5,470 nucleotides of DNA from Planococcaceae bacterium UBA3378 (GCA_002359075.1 DEQA01000321.1:1-5470); one strand, 5' to 3'; shown: positions 1-5,073, counted from the first letter of the stretch. Notes: generated from the sequence alone by a model not told the origin. Numbers and translations: made by a program.

Positions 1-105
1 TACCTAATGGGGAGCATATCAATCGAAGTTTTTTGTGATGAGTCCAAATCCAGCCAGCACCATTGTGATCAATGCAAATACCAAACGTAACATTGTTAAC
101 AAAAT
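1..105 (-). pseudogene. Degenerate DUF3953-family membrane protein remnant (cut by window edge)
   Basis: Read on the minus strand from about 102, this encodes LLTMLRLVFALITMVLAG followed by FGLITKNFD and then an in-frame TGA at 21-19. Across 24 aligned residues it shares 15 identities with the N-terminus of the intact DUF3953 protein at 820-1056, and the differences are conservative. The codon aligned with the intact copy's ATG is ATT (105-103), although TTG at 102-100 or ATG at 93-91 could still serve as a start. A GAGGAG ribosome binding site lies just upstream (112-117). After the TGA the same frame reads Y-A-P-H and hits TAG, so there are two stops where the family continues. The first transmembrane helix is present and the other two are lost or lie beyond the edge. 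It is most likely a decayed duplicate. A sequencing error would have to explain more than one change. Confidence 0.7.
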
Positions 106-198
106 GAATCACTCCTCATTGTCGGAATCTGTTTTTCTTTGTCTTATCATAGCGGTTAAATAATCCTGTCTTTTCCTAACCGGCGTAATGCTGCTGAC
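106..198 (-). repeat. Duplicated DUF3953 leader region, copy 1
   Basis: The DNA upstream of the remnant resembles the DNA upstream of the intact DUF3953 gene (about 1057-1150). Shared blocks on the plus strand include TTG(T/A)CGGAA(T/C)CT, a T-rich run, AGCGGT/GGCGGT and a TGCTGCT block near 190 and 1142. The duplication therefore covered leader as well as coding sequence, with the DUF3139 gene now lying between the copies. On the minus strand this copy has a good -10 match, TATGAT (plus coordinates 147-152), with a weak AAGACA 15 bases upstream of it. The intact copy does not retain that -10. Confidence 0.5.
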
Positions 199-205
199 CT
201 TCCCC

Positions 206-234
206 TGCACTATCTGTTAAAATAAGGATATCAT
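206..234 (+). promoter_or_regulatory. Weak candidate sigma-A promoter for the DUF3139 gene
   Basis: TGCACT (206-211) and TATCAT (229-234) are separated by 17 bases upstream of the gene at 290. The -35 matches the consensus at only three positions. A perfect 10-bp palindrome, GGGGATCCCC (250-259), sits between this promoter and the ribosome binding site and could be an operator or a small mRNA hairpin. This is pattern matching only. Confidence 0.22.
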
Positions 235-289
235 ATCTCACAGAACTACGGGGATCCCCTTTCACGAAAACGTTATGGAGGATGATGGC

Positions 290-625
290 ATGAAGAAGCT
301 TCTTATAATAGTGCTCGTTATACTTTTACTCACTCCGTTTTGCAAGGTCTGGCTAAAGAAAAAATTGTACGAAAATCGAATCGAGCATTTTTTGATGGAG
401 GAAATGGACTATGAGCCGGAGGAAATCCAGTCGATCAAGGCAAGCTGGCATTTTGCAGGGCTGCCAAGCTATTCGGTTACCGTCATTTTTTCGGATGAAC
501 CAAAAGTAAAATATATCTATTTCGCACATGACAAAAACCAGCTGGGGCAATTTGAGTTTTATACGGAAGACGGCCAACCCATTCCATCACCGGAACAGTT
601 AAAGCATTATGCACCGTATAGATGA
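290..625 (+). CDS. DUF3139 family membrane-anchored protein
   Basis: This is a 111-residue protein of unknown function. An N-terminal hydrophobic helix (about residues 4-18) is followed by a basic stretch (WLKKK, 21-25) and a roughly 85-residue domain. The domain has features I associate with DUF3139: a Y-x-N-x-I-E start near residue 27, a short F-L-x-E-E-x-x-Y helix, an E-I-x-S-I segment, and then V-x-V-I-F-S-D-E-P followed by Y-x-Y-F (about 63-78). The likely topology is a single N-terminal anchor with the domain outside. Cys18 is not in a lipobox because Phe precedes it. An in-frame ATG at 275 would add five residues, but GGAGG at 277-281 is the ribosome binding site for the ATG at 290 (8-base spacer) and overlaps that upstream ATG, so 290 is preferred. 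It is convergent with the DUF3953 gene. The family is fairly certain, the role is not known. Confidence 0.85.
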   Translation: MKKLLIIVLVILLLTPFCKVWLKKKLYENRIEHFLMEEMDYEPEEIQSIKASWHFAGLPSYSVTVIFSDEPKVKYIYFAHDKNQLGQFEFYTEDGQPIPSPEQLKHYAPYR

Positions 626-630
626 AGCCA

Positions 631-651
631 CTCTCCGCAGAACAGGGAGAG
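631..651 (+). terminator. Weak stem-loop after the DUF3139 gene
   Basis: CTCTCC (631-636) and GGAGAG (646-651) can form a 6-bp stem with a 9-base loop just after the stop codon. A second small inverted repeat, AACCGT/ACGGTT (669-674 and 687-692), follows. Neither is followed by a T-run, so termination here is doubtful. Confidence 0.2.
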
Positions 652-819
652 ACCTTCTGATATATGCTAACCGTTTTTCATTAGTGACGGTTGTTGATGA
701 TCTTAGAGAAAAAGGATATTAAGTGAATTTTCGAGCGGGAAATTTGTTTACTGGAGAGAAGAAATTAGTTGAAATGCTCCTAGCAGGACCGGTCCTTCTC
801 TGCTATGTAGGATCAGTAT

Positions 820-1056
820 TTAAAGATATATAAACACCTCTATAGCTACATAAAGTGAAAAGACAAACACGATGATACAGAACCACCCCGTTTTTTTCCT
901 ATTCTGCTGAATTTCCTGCAGGCCCGTAACCAGCATTGTTAAGCCTAAAAACAACGTCATATATGCCTGATATTCGAAGTTTTTAGTAATAAACCCGTAT
1001 CCGGCCAATAATATCGTTATAACAGAAAATACAATACGTAAAAACATTAACAACAT
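820..1056 (-). CDS. DUF3953 family small membrane protein (YczI-like)
   Basis: This 78-residue protein is predicted to be almost entirely membrane embedded, with helices at about residues 5-23, 31-48 and 57-76. Segments typical of the DUF3953 family, which includes Bacillus YczI, are visible: L-R-I-V-F near the start, L-A-G-Y-G-x-I-T-K-N-F-E, Y-M-T-L-F-L-G-L-x-M-L and G-L-Q-E-I-Q before a short basic loop. The length fits the family, whose function is not known. The ATG at 1056-1054 has a strong GGGGAG ribosome binding site (1063-1068) with a 6-base gap. A predicted mRNA hairpin sits just upstream of that site. The gene lies on the same strand as the small membrane gene at 1188-1406, with a 131-bp gap. 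A broken paralogue of it lies at the left edge of the window. Confidence 0.85.
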   Translation of the reverse strand: MLLMFLRIVFSVITILLAGYGFITKNFEYQAYMTLFLGLTMLVTGLQEIQQNRKKTGWFCIIVFVFSLYVAIEVFIYL

Positions 1057-1062
1057 GCATCA

Positions 1063-1098
1063 CTCCCCACTATGTGATTCCGCTCATTGACGGAACCT
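1063..1098 (-). promoter_or_regulatory. Leader hairpin plus ribosome binding site of the DUF3953 gene
   Basis: On the minus strand GGTTCCG (1098-1092) can pair with CGGAATC (1083-1077) to give a 7-bp stem, with one G-U pair and an 8-base loop. The stem ends 8 bases before the GGGGAG ribosome binding site. The paralogous leader at 106-198 lacks a 17-base stretch that supplies the 3' arm. A control function is inferred, not shown. Confidence 0.35.
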
Positions 1099-1187
1099 AT
1101 TTTTTTCTACTAATGGCGGTGGATTCTCGCTGATCTGACGTTGCTGCTATTAAAGATCGTTCTTACACCAGCTCTCTAGCCTTTCAT

Positions 1188-1406
1188 CTATTTCTTCGAT
1201 GCACCTTGCCTGCCGCCAATGATCAGCATGATAATCCCTATGACTGCCAGCACAATCTGAACGAAGAATGGACTCAATGAAAACACAGTTTCCCCTTGCC
1301 AGTGCAGTCCAAACAAACTTTCATTCAATCCAACAACCGCCAATACCGGCTTAAGGAAAAAACTCAGCGCTAATAATACGATCCCCCACATAATATTGCT
1401 ATTCAT
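1188..1406 (-). CDS. Small two-helix membrane protein, function unknown
   Basis: I do not recognise a family in this 72-residue protein. It has a hydrophobic helix at about residues 5-25, a polar loop of about 20 residues with several aromatics (F-G-L-H-W-Q-G), and a second helix at about 46-63. A short basic tail (R-Q-G-A-S-K-K) suggests that end is cytoplasmic. The ATG at 1406-1404 is preceded by AAAGAGG with a 10-base spacer, which is usable though slightly long. The gene lies between the metallophosphoesterase (186-bp gap) and the DUF3953 gene (131-bp gap), all on the minus strand. Gaps of this size leave co-transcription open. The hydrophobicity pattern and ribosome binding site argue that it is a real gene. 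Confidence 0.65.
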   Translation of the reverse strand: MNSNIMWGIVLLALSFFLKPVLAVVGLNESLFGLHWQGETVFSLSPFFVQIVLAVIGIIMLIIGGRQGASKK

Positions 1407-1592
1407 TGATTTAAAACCTCTTTCCCACTAAGGTAAATGAAGAATAAGTCACAATAAAATAACCAACCTTAAAATTTAATTGAAGGTACTTCTTCGGCCA
1501 AACGCTATTGAGCTATGCCGGTACAACGTCATCTGCATGGCCTAGAAAAAGTACTAGTTTTGCAAGCCGTTTTTTATTTTTATAGAGCTTTC

Positions 1593-2315
1593 TTATTTTT
1601 TCATCACCATAATTTGATCATACATAATATCTTTATAATATAGATCGTAACTTGGCATTCCTAGTTTCTTCGCAGCCCTAAGTTCTGCTTCTCTATCATA
1701 TGGTACACGTACAAAATTAATTGAATTAGTTCCATATGAGCCATCAACAATAACATATGTAGCATCAATTAGATCTAAACCGACACTTCCTACATTGCAA
1801 AGCGTACCAATTTCATAATTTTTTAATAAGGTGACATGAATATCTCCATAGAACACAATATCCGGAGTACGCTTCGAGTGTTGCGAGTTTGTTTCTTTGC
1901 TATTGTGAAAAAGAGACAAACACTTTTCTAGCGGATGATATGTAGGTGAAATCCTCTCAAAAGCACTTCGAGGTGATGCATGAAAACAACGAATCAACTT
2001 CCCATTCAACTCAAATTCAATGTGAAAAGGTAAGTTGGCCAAGTAGTTAAAATCTTCATCTGTTAGGTGATTTTGAAACCACTTAATATAGATATCATCT
2101 GTCTCCTCTCGGATAAACACATCCCAATTCCCAAAAATGACTTTATCACAATGCTTTCTAACAAGTTGGATACATTCTGAACCACGTGGACCCTTCCCAA
2201 CCAAATCTCCCAAACAAAATATCTGATCCACACCACGTTTTTCAATATCCTTTAATACCGATTCCAATGCAGTTAAATTACCATGGATATCCGAGATGAT
2301 CGCGATTCTTGACAA
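1593..2315 (-). CDS. Calcineurin-like metallophosphoesterase family protein
   Basis: This 240-residue cytosolic protein is predicted to use two metal ions to hydrolyse a phosphoester; the substrate is unknown. The superfamily motifs are in order: S-D-I-H-G-N (8-13), G-D-L-V-G-x-G-P (36-43), G-N-W-D (62-65), F-H-A-S-P-R (110-115), Y-G-D-I-H (155-159) and C-N-V-G-S-V-G (172-178). Likely metal ligands are D9, H11, D37, N63, H111 and H159. The usual G-H-x-H motif reads G-D-I-H, so the first His is Asp157. The length and the N-V-G-S-V-G segment fit the YfcE/MJ0936-like branch better than serine/threonine protein phosphatases. The start codon is TTG (2315-2313) with a strong AAAGGGGG ribosome binding site 8 bases upstream; no ATG lies near it. 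The gene is AT-rich (20 and 23 G+C in two sampled 60-base lines), unlike the methyltransferase or LysR genes. I see no clear terminator after it. Confidence 0.88.
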   Translation of the reverse strand: MSRIAIISDIHGNLTALESVLKDIEKRGVDQIFCLGDLVGKGPRGSECIQLVRKHCDKVIFGNWDVFIREETDDIYIKWFQNHLTDEDFNYLANLPFHIEFELNGKLIRCFHASPRSAFERISPTYHPLEKCLSLFHNSKETNSQHSKRTPDIVFYGDIHVTLLKNYEIGTLCNVGSVGLDLIDATYVIVDGSYGTNSINFVRVPYDREAELRAAKKLGMPSYDLYYKDIMYDQIMVMKK

Positions 2316-2384
2316 ATTAATTTCCCCCTTTAGTAAAAAACATGGGCAACAATTATGTATACATTTTTTTACAATGTCTGCCTA

Positions 2385-2400
2385 GCTTCTTATTATACCA
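2385..2400 (-). promoter_or_regulatory. Extended -10 promoter for the metallophosphoesterase
   Basis: On the minus strand TGGTATAAT (2400-2392) is a perfect extended -10 element (TGnTATAAT). No good -35 lies 16-18 bases upstream, as often holds for extended -10 promoters. Transcription would start near 2385, giving a leader of about 70 bases that contains the ATGTATACAT palindrome. Confidence 0.55.
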
Positions 2401-2605
2401 AAATATTCCTTTAATATAATGCTACGTATTGATTATTTAACTGTAAGTGTCAAATAAAAAAACGTTTGTGGTCGCTGCTAAATATGCTGCTATTTAATGT
2501 TTTCTCGCCATCAATCGGACCCGTTACTATTCCTGAATTCCCCTTTTACCCAATAGAGTCAACACTTTAATTCCCAGCTGTTATCAACTCCCGCCTAAAT
2601 CATTA

Positions 2606-2635
2606 TTAGAACAATATCACCTTCCTTGCTATGCT
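2606..2635 (+). promoter_or_regulatory. Candidate promoter for the methyltransferase gene
   Basis: TTAGAA (2606-2611) and TATGCT (2630-2635) are 18 bases apart, and TTGC before the -10 provides the TGn extension. The start would fall near 2642, leaving a leader of about 20 bases that carries AAAGGGAG (2647-2654), 8 bases before the ATG. Confidence 0.35.
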
Positions 2636-2662
2636 AATAACAGTACAAAGGGAGATGATACG

Positions 2663-3418
2663 ATGACTCAGTGGAACGCAAAGCTGTATGACGACAAGCA
2701 TCAGTTTGTTTCAAATTTCGGGGGTAGTTTGGTAGAGGTGCTGGCTCCGAAGCCTGGCGAGCGGATTTTGGATGTAGGCTGTGGTACAGGGGATTTGGCA
2801 AACGATATTAGCAAATTTGGCGCAGCCGTTGTCGGGATTGATGCGGCGGAATCGATGATTGAAAGGGCAAAAGAGAAATATCCCCACTGCACATTTTTCG
2901 TAGCGGATGGAGAAAGCTTCGGTGACTTTTCCACTCCGTTTGATGCGGTCTTTTCGAATGCGGCGATTCACTGGATGGAAAATCAGCGACGTGTTGTGCA
3001 GAACTGCTATGACGCCCTTCGCCCCGGGGGCCGATTCGTTGCTGAGCTTGGCGGGGCCGGGAATATCCAGTCCATTGTCAATGCGATTCAGGAAGGGTCT
3101 GAAAGGCTTGGTATTCAGTACCGACCGGAGCAGTTTCCGTGGGTGTTCCCTACCGCTGAGGAAATAACTAGTCACCTCGAGTTGGCCGGCTTTTATGTAG
3201 CGGCAATCGAACATTACGAAAGACCGACACCGCTTGTTGGTGAAGACGGGCTCAAAAACTGGTTACATATGTTCAGCGGCAGCCTGCTTGCTCATGTACC
3301 GGAAAAGGAAATGGCCGAATTATTCAGTGAGTGCGAAAATTTCTTGCGTCCGGTACTTTATAAGAATGGTGTGTGGGTTGCCGATTACTGGCGGCTGCGC
3401 TTTGTGGCGGTAAAATAA
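2663..3418 (+). CDS. Class I SAM-dependent methyltransferase
   Basis: This 251-residue cytosolic enzyme is predicted to transfer a methyl group from S-adenosylmethionine; the acceptor cannot be read from the sequence. Motif I is I-L-D-V-G-C-G-T-G (35-43). The acidic residue for the SAM ribose is D60 in G-I-D-A-A, a second conserved acid is D82 in V-A-D-G-E, and motif IV is F-D-A-V-F-S-N-A-A-I-H-W (93-104). The post-motif is L-R-P-G-G-R-F (119-125). The S-N-A-x-x-H-W segment and the W-N-A-x-x-Y-D start suggest the Methyltransf_11 type, resembling trans-aconitate methyltransferases, but that is not enough to name a substrate. The C-terminal third ends in W-V-A-D-Y-W-R-L-R-F, a common ending in this group. 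The ATG at 2663 has a strong AAAGGGAG site. It is convergent with LysR, with the 3609-4034 gene between them, and a repeat element starts six bases after its stop codon. Confidence 0.9.
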   Translation: MTQWNAKLYDDKHQFVSNFGGSLVEVLAPKPGERILDVGCGTGDLANDISKFGAAVVGIDAAESMIERAKEKYPHCTFFVADGESFGDFSTPFDAVFSNAAIHWMENQRRVVQNCYDALRPGGRFVAELGGAGNIQSIVNAIQEGSERLGIQYRPEQFPWVFPTAEEITSHLELAGFYVAAIEHYERPTPLVGEDGLKNWLHMFSGSLLAHVPEKEMAELFSECENFLRPVLYKNGVWVADYWRLRFVAVK

Positions 3419-3423
3419 AAAAC

Positions 3424-3524
3424 GAGCATGTCGGAAACTAACGGGTTCGGATATTGGGGTGAAAACATTAAATAACAGCATATGTAGGGACACAATTCAC
3501 GCATGAATTGGTGTCCCTATTTTC
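3424..3524 (+). repeat. Dispersed intergenic element, left copy
   Basis: It begins 6 bases after the methyltransferase stop with GAGCATG (3424-3430), then TCGGAAA (3431-3437), then CTAACGGGTTCG (3438-3449). Weaker similarity to the right copy continues through a TGGGG-x-GAA block (10 of 14 bases match at 3450-3463) and scattered TTAAA, GCA, ATGTA and CACAA blocks. It ends in a terminator hairpin. The inverted right copy is at 4088-4169. The layout, a conserved head with a variable hairpin tail, recalls dispersed intergenic repeats of Bacillaceae, but I cannot assign it to a named family. Confidence 0.65.
3485..3524 (+). terminator. Rho-independent terminator after the methyltransferase gene
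   Basis: TAGGGACAC (3485-3493) pairs with GTGTCCCTA (3511-3519), and AATTC (3494-3498) pairs with GAATT (3505-3509). The only irregularity is one bulged G at 3510, and the loop is 6 bases (ACGCAT). A short T-run (TTTT, 3520-3523) follows on the plus strand. The stem has 14 pairs and should be stable. The minus-strand side has no matching T-run, so it mainly serves the plus strand. Confidence 0.8.
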
Positions 3525-3608
3525 GTTGTGATATCAGCACTTCGGTTAATTCAGCATCAAAATTAACATATCAATTACTACTAAGCTGAATGTCTATTAG
3601 TTTTTTTC

Positions 3609-4034
3609 TTATTCCAATGACTTCAATGTTTCGATTAACTCATTTGTACCTACAACTTTATTTAGCGTCCCGCCACCGTTAGTTGAATTCGTGTAAATGA
3701 TTTTATATTTAACATCCACAGCGACATAAAATTCCTTATATTCAGAGGAACCAACATAAGCATTTATTTTATAGTCTATGTACGGAAGGTCAGTTGTTTC
3801 AACTAACTCCATGTCAGAATGTTCGTATAGCAGTTCATTTATAATTGCCATATCTGTAACCTCAATCGTTTTCGTATCCGTTTCAATTAAAAGTTTCGTT
3901 ACCTTTTCTTCACCGTCATAAAGCCGTTCAACAACTTCTCCATAAGTGCGTTCTTCTGGTTTTTCATAGGTTACTACTATTATGGCAATTACAATCAAAA
4001 CGACACTAATTGCTATCCAAATGATTTTTTTCAT
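3609..4034 (-). CDS. Membrane-anchored small secreted protein, function unknown
   Basis: This 141-residue protein has an N-terminal hydrophobic helix (about residues 4-22, M-K-K-I-I-W then I/V-rich). A polar, acidic, probably extracellular domain follows. There is no cysteine lipobox, so it is likely an uncleaved anchor or a Sec signal rather than a lipoprotein. The domain alternates K-T-I-E-V-T, I-D-Y-K-I-N-A-Y and E-F-Y-V-A-V-D-V-K-Y-K-I-I-Y segments, suggesting a beta-rich fold, and ends in a helix (N-E-L-I-E-T-L). I do not recognise a family. An in-frame ATG at 4046-4044 would add four residues, but GGAGGG (4044-4039) overlaps it and is placed as the ribosome binding site for the ATG at 4034-4032 with a short spacer. 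The gene is AT-rich (19 of 60 G+C in a sampled line) and lies between two inverted repeat elements. Confidence 0.75.
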   Translation of the reverse strand: MKKIIWIAISVVLIVIAIIVVTYEKPEERTYGEVVERLYDGEEKVTKLLIETDTKTIEVTDMAIINELLYEHSDMELVETTDLPYIDYKINAYVGSSEYKEFYVAVDVKYKIIYTNSTNGGGTLNKVVGTNELIETLKSLE

Positions 4035-4063
4035 CGAACCCTCCATTTTTGTACATATATACC

Positions 4064-4092
4064 ATTATAATTAAATATTCTGAATTGCACAA
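4064..4092 (-). promoter_or_regulatory. Promoter of the 3609-4034 gene
   Basis: On the minus strand TTGTGC (4092-4087) and a perfect TATAAT (4069-4064) are exactly 17 bases apart. Transcription would start near 4057, giving a leader of about 20 bases with the GGAGGG site. The -35 hexamer overlaps one arm of the hairpin at 4088-4107. Confidence 0.6.
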
Positions 4093-4107
4093 AAACCTTT
4101 TCTTGTG
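4088..4107 (-). terminator. Hairpin closing the right repeat copy, possible LysR terminator
   Basis: On the minus strand CACAA, a bulged G and AAA pair with TTTTTGTG around a 3-base loop, giving about 8 base pairs. No U-run follows the stem, so it may end LysR transcription only inefficiently. Read-through into the 3609-4034 gene is possible. Confidence 0.35.
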
Positions 4108-4169
4108 TACATTGCTTTTAACCCGCTTCTCCCCATTAAGCGAACCCGTTAGTCGGAAACGGCATGCTC
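4088..4169 (-). repeat. Dispersed intergenic element, right copy (inverted)
   Basis: Read on the minus strand it starts with GAGCATG (4169-4163), whose first two bases are the last two of the LysR TGA stop. It continues with CCG, TTTCCGA (4159-4153) and CTAACGGGTTCG (4152-4141). The arms match the left copy exactly, but the central 7-mer is its reverse complement, and CCG is extra here. CCGTT and AACGG can form a small stem around this core, which the left copy cannot. Weaker similarity to the left copy continues inward to the terminal hairpin. Confidence 0.65.
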
Positions 4170-5025
4170 ATTTATTTTCTTTATAAATCGACCTGCATAC
4201 TTCGGTAAAATGAGTAAAGCTCTCTTGATGGTATTTTGTATGTAAGTAAGTGGCTGACTGTATGTCCTGCAGAAATGGAAGCTCCATTGCCGCGAGTGTG
4301 CCATTTTGTATATCCGCGTGAACCAAGCTCTTTGGCAGGAAAGCAATTCCCAGCCCCTCTTTCACAAATGTTTTAATGATCTCTGTCTGGTTGAGCCGTT
4401 CAATACGTGCATCAGCCGGCAGCTCCCGCTCGATCCGTTCCCAATACGGCGAGTATGCATGGGTGTAGATGGTAGATTTCTTCATGATTGTTTCCGGTTT
4501 TTCGTCTGCCCACTCAGCACAGATCACAAGCGCAATCGGCTCCTCGGCAATTGTTGTGGTAAGGAGCTCCCTCGTTGATTCGATTTTTGACAGACCGATA
4601 TCCACCTGCTGCCGGAACACTGCCTCACCGATTTCATTGGAAGCAAGAAGTTCAATTTGCACGCTGATATTCGGATATCGCTCACTAAAGCGCTTGATCA
4701 TATAAGGCAGCGTCGAATTGGCAATTTGCGGCGCAACGCCCAGGATGATTTTTTCTGTGACCCCAAATTGAAATGCTTTCAGCTCCTCTAGCATCTGCTG
4801 CTCCACCGCAAGTATCTGTTTGGCACGCGGTAAAAAGAAGTGACCGTTTGCATGCAGCTGCACCCTCTGCTGAGAACGGTTGAACAAAGGCATGTTCAAT
4901 TGCGCCTCCAGTTTTTGAATAGCTTTTGTAACAGAAGGCTGCGTCATCATTAACCGCTCTGCCGCCTCCCGGAAATTTTCTGTTTCCGCCGCCGCAATAA
5001 AAACCTTGAGTAGTGTTGTATCCAT
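4168..5025 (-). CDS. LysR-family transcriptional regulator
   Basis: This 285-residue DNA-binding regulator has the family's usual length and order. The winged helix-turn-helix is at about residues 3-62, with the A-A-E-R-L positioning helix (21-25), the recognition helix T-Q-P-S-V-T-K-A-I-Q-K-L-E (28-40) and L-F-N-R (47-50). A linker helix covers about 65-87. The effector-binding domain runs from about 92 to 280 and includes I-I-L-G-V-A-P (93-99), D-I-G-L-S (142-146) and the conserved V-K-E-G-L-G-I-A-F-L-P (221-231). The effector is unknown. The ATG at 5025-5023 has only a weak, close ribosome binding site (AGGG, 4 bases away), so expression may be low. Divergence from the DUF5071 gene across 151 bp makes that gene its most likely target, along with its own promoter. 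It is GC-richer than its neighbours (36 of 60 in a sampled line). Confidence 0.9.
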   Translation of the reverse strand: MDTTLLKVFIAAAETENFREAAERLMMTQPSVTKAIQKLEAQLNMPLFNRSQQRVQLHANGHFFLPRAKQILAVEQQMLEELKAFQFGVTEKIILGVAPQIANSTLPYMIKRFSERYPNISVQIELLASNEIGEAVFRQQVDIGLSKIESTRELLTTTIAEEPIALVICAEWADEKPETIMKKSTIYTHAYSPYWERIERELPADARIERLNQTEIIKTFVKEGLGIAFLPKSLVHADIQNGTLAAMELPFLQDIQSATYLHTKYHQESFTHFTEVCRSIYKENK

Positions 5026-5073
5026 TCGCCCTATTTTGCCTTTTTAAAAAGCAAACCTTTCTCTTTTTATTTT

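Larger units (their letters stand above)
2316..2662. other. Divergent intergenic region (347 bp)
   Basis: This AT-rich stretch separates the metallophosphoesterase from the methyltransferase. It holds a promoter for each, entered separately. It also has a perfect palindrome ATGTATACAT (2355-2364) inside the predicted metallophosphoesterase leader, a lone minus-strand TTGACA (2453-2448) without a good -10, and a short direct repeat of GCTGCTA. I find no convincing open reading frame or RNA gene here. Confidence 0.5.

Noticed and set aside
781..805. TAGCAG/CTGCTA inverted repeat with inner palindrome AGGACCGGTCCT as a bidirectional terminator for the convergent genes.
   Set aside because: The inner palindrome has no loop, the outer arms are only 6 bp, and no T-run follows on either strand.
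1507..1521. Minus-strand CCGGCATAGCTCAAT resembles the 5' end of a Bacillus-type tRNA-Thr, suggesting a tRNA scar or attachment site.
   Set aside because: The match stops after about 15 bases. No anticodon arm, T arm or CCA follows, and no integrase or second repeat is present.
2063..2245. Minus-strand 60-codon frame inside the metallophosphoesterase.
   Set aside because: It overlaps conserved active-site coding sequence in another frame and has no ribosome binding site of its own.
2448..2453. Perfect minus-strand TTGACA as the -35 of the metallophosphoesterase promoter.
   Set aside because: No acceptable -10 lies 15-19 bases downstream, and the TGGTATAAT element nearer the gene is a better promoter.
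2711..3214. Long minus-strand open frame of 167 codons inside the methyltransferase.
   Set aside because: It is antisense to a gene with clear SAM-binding motifs, and its translation has no recognisable domain. It is a shadow frame.
3549..3591. ATTCAGC/GCTGAAT inverted repeat downstream of the 3609-4034 gene as a terminator.
   Set aside because: The loop is about 29 bases, the stem is 7 bp and no U-run follows on the minus strand. It is too weak to call.
4306..4705. Two plus-strand frames (78-90 codons) opposite the LysR gene.
   Set aside because: They are antisense to a well-supported LysR gene, lack ribosome binding sites, and have cysteine/arginine-rich shadow composition.
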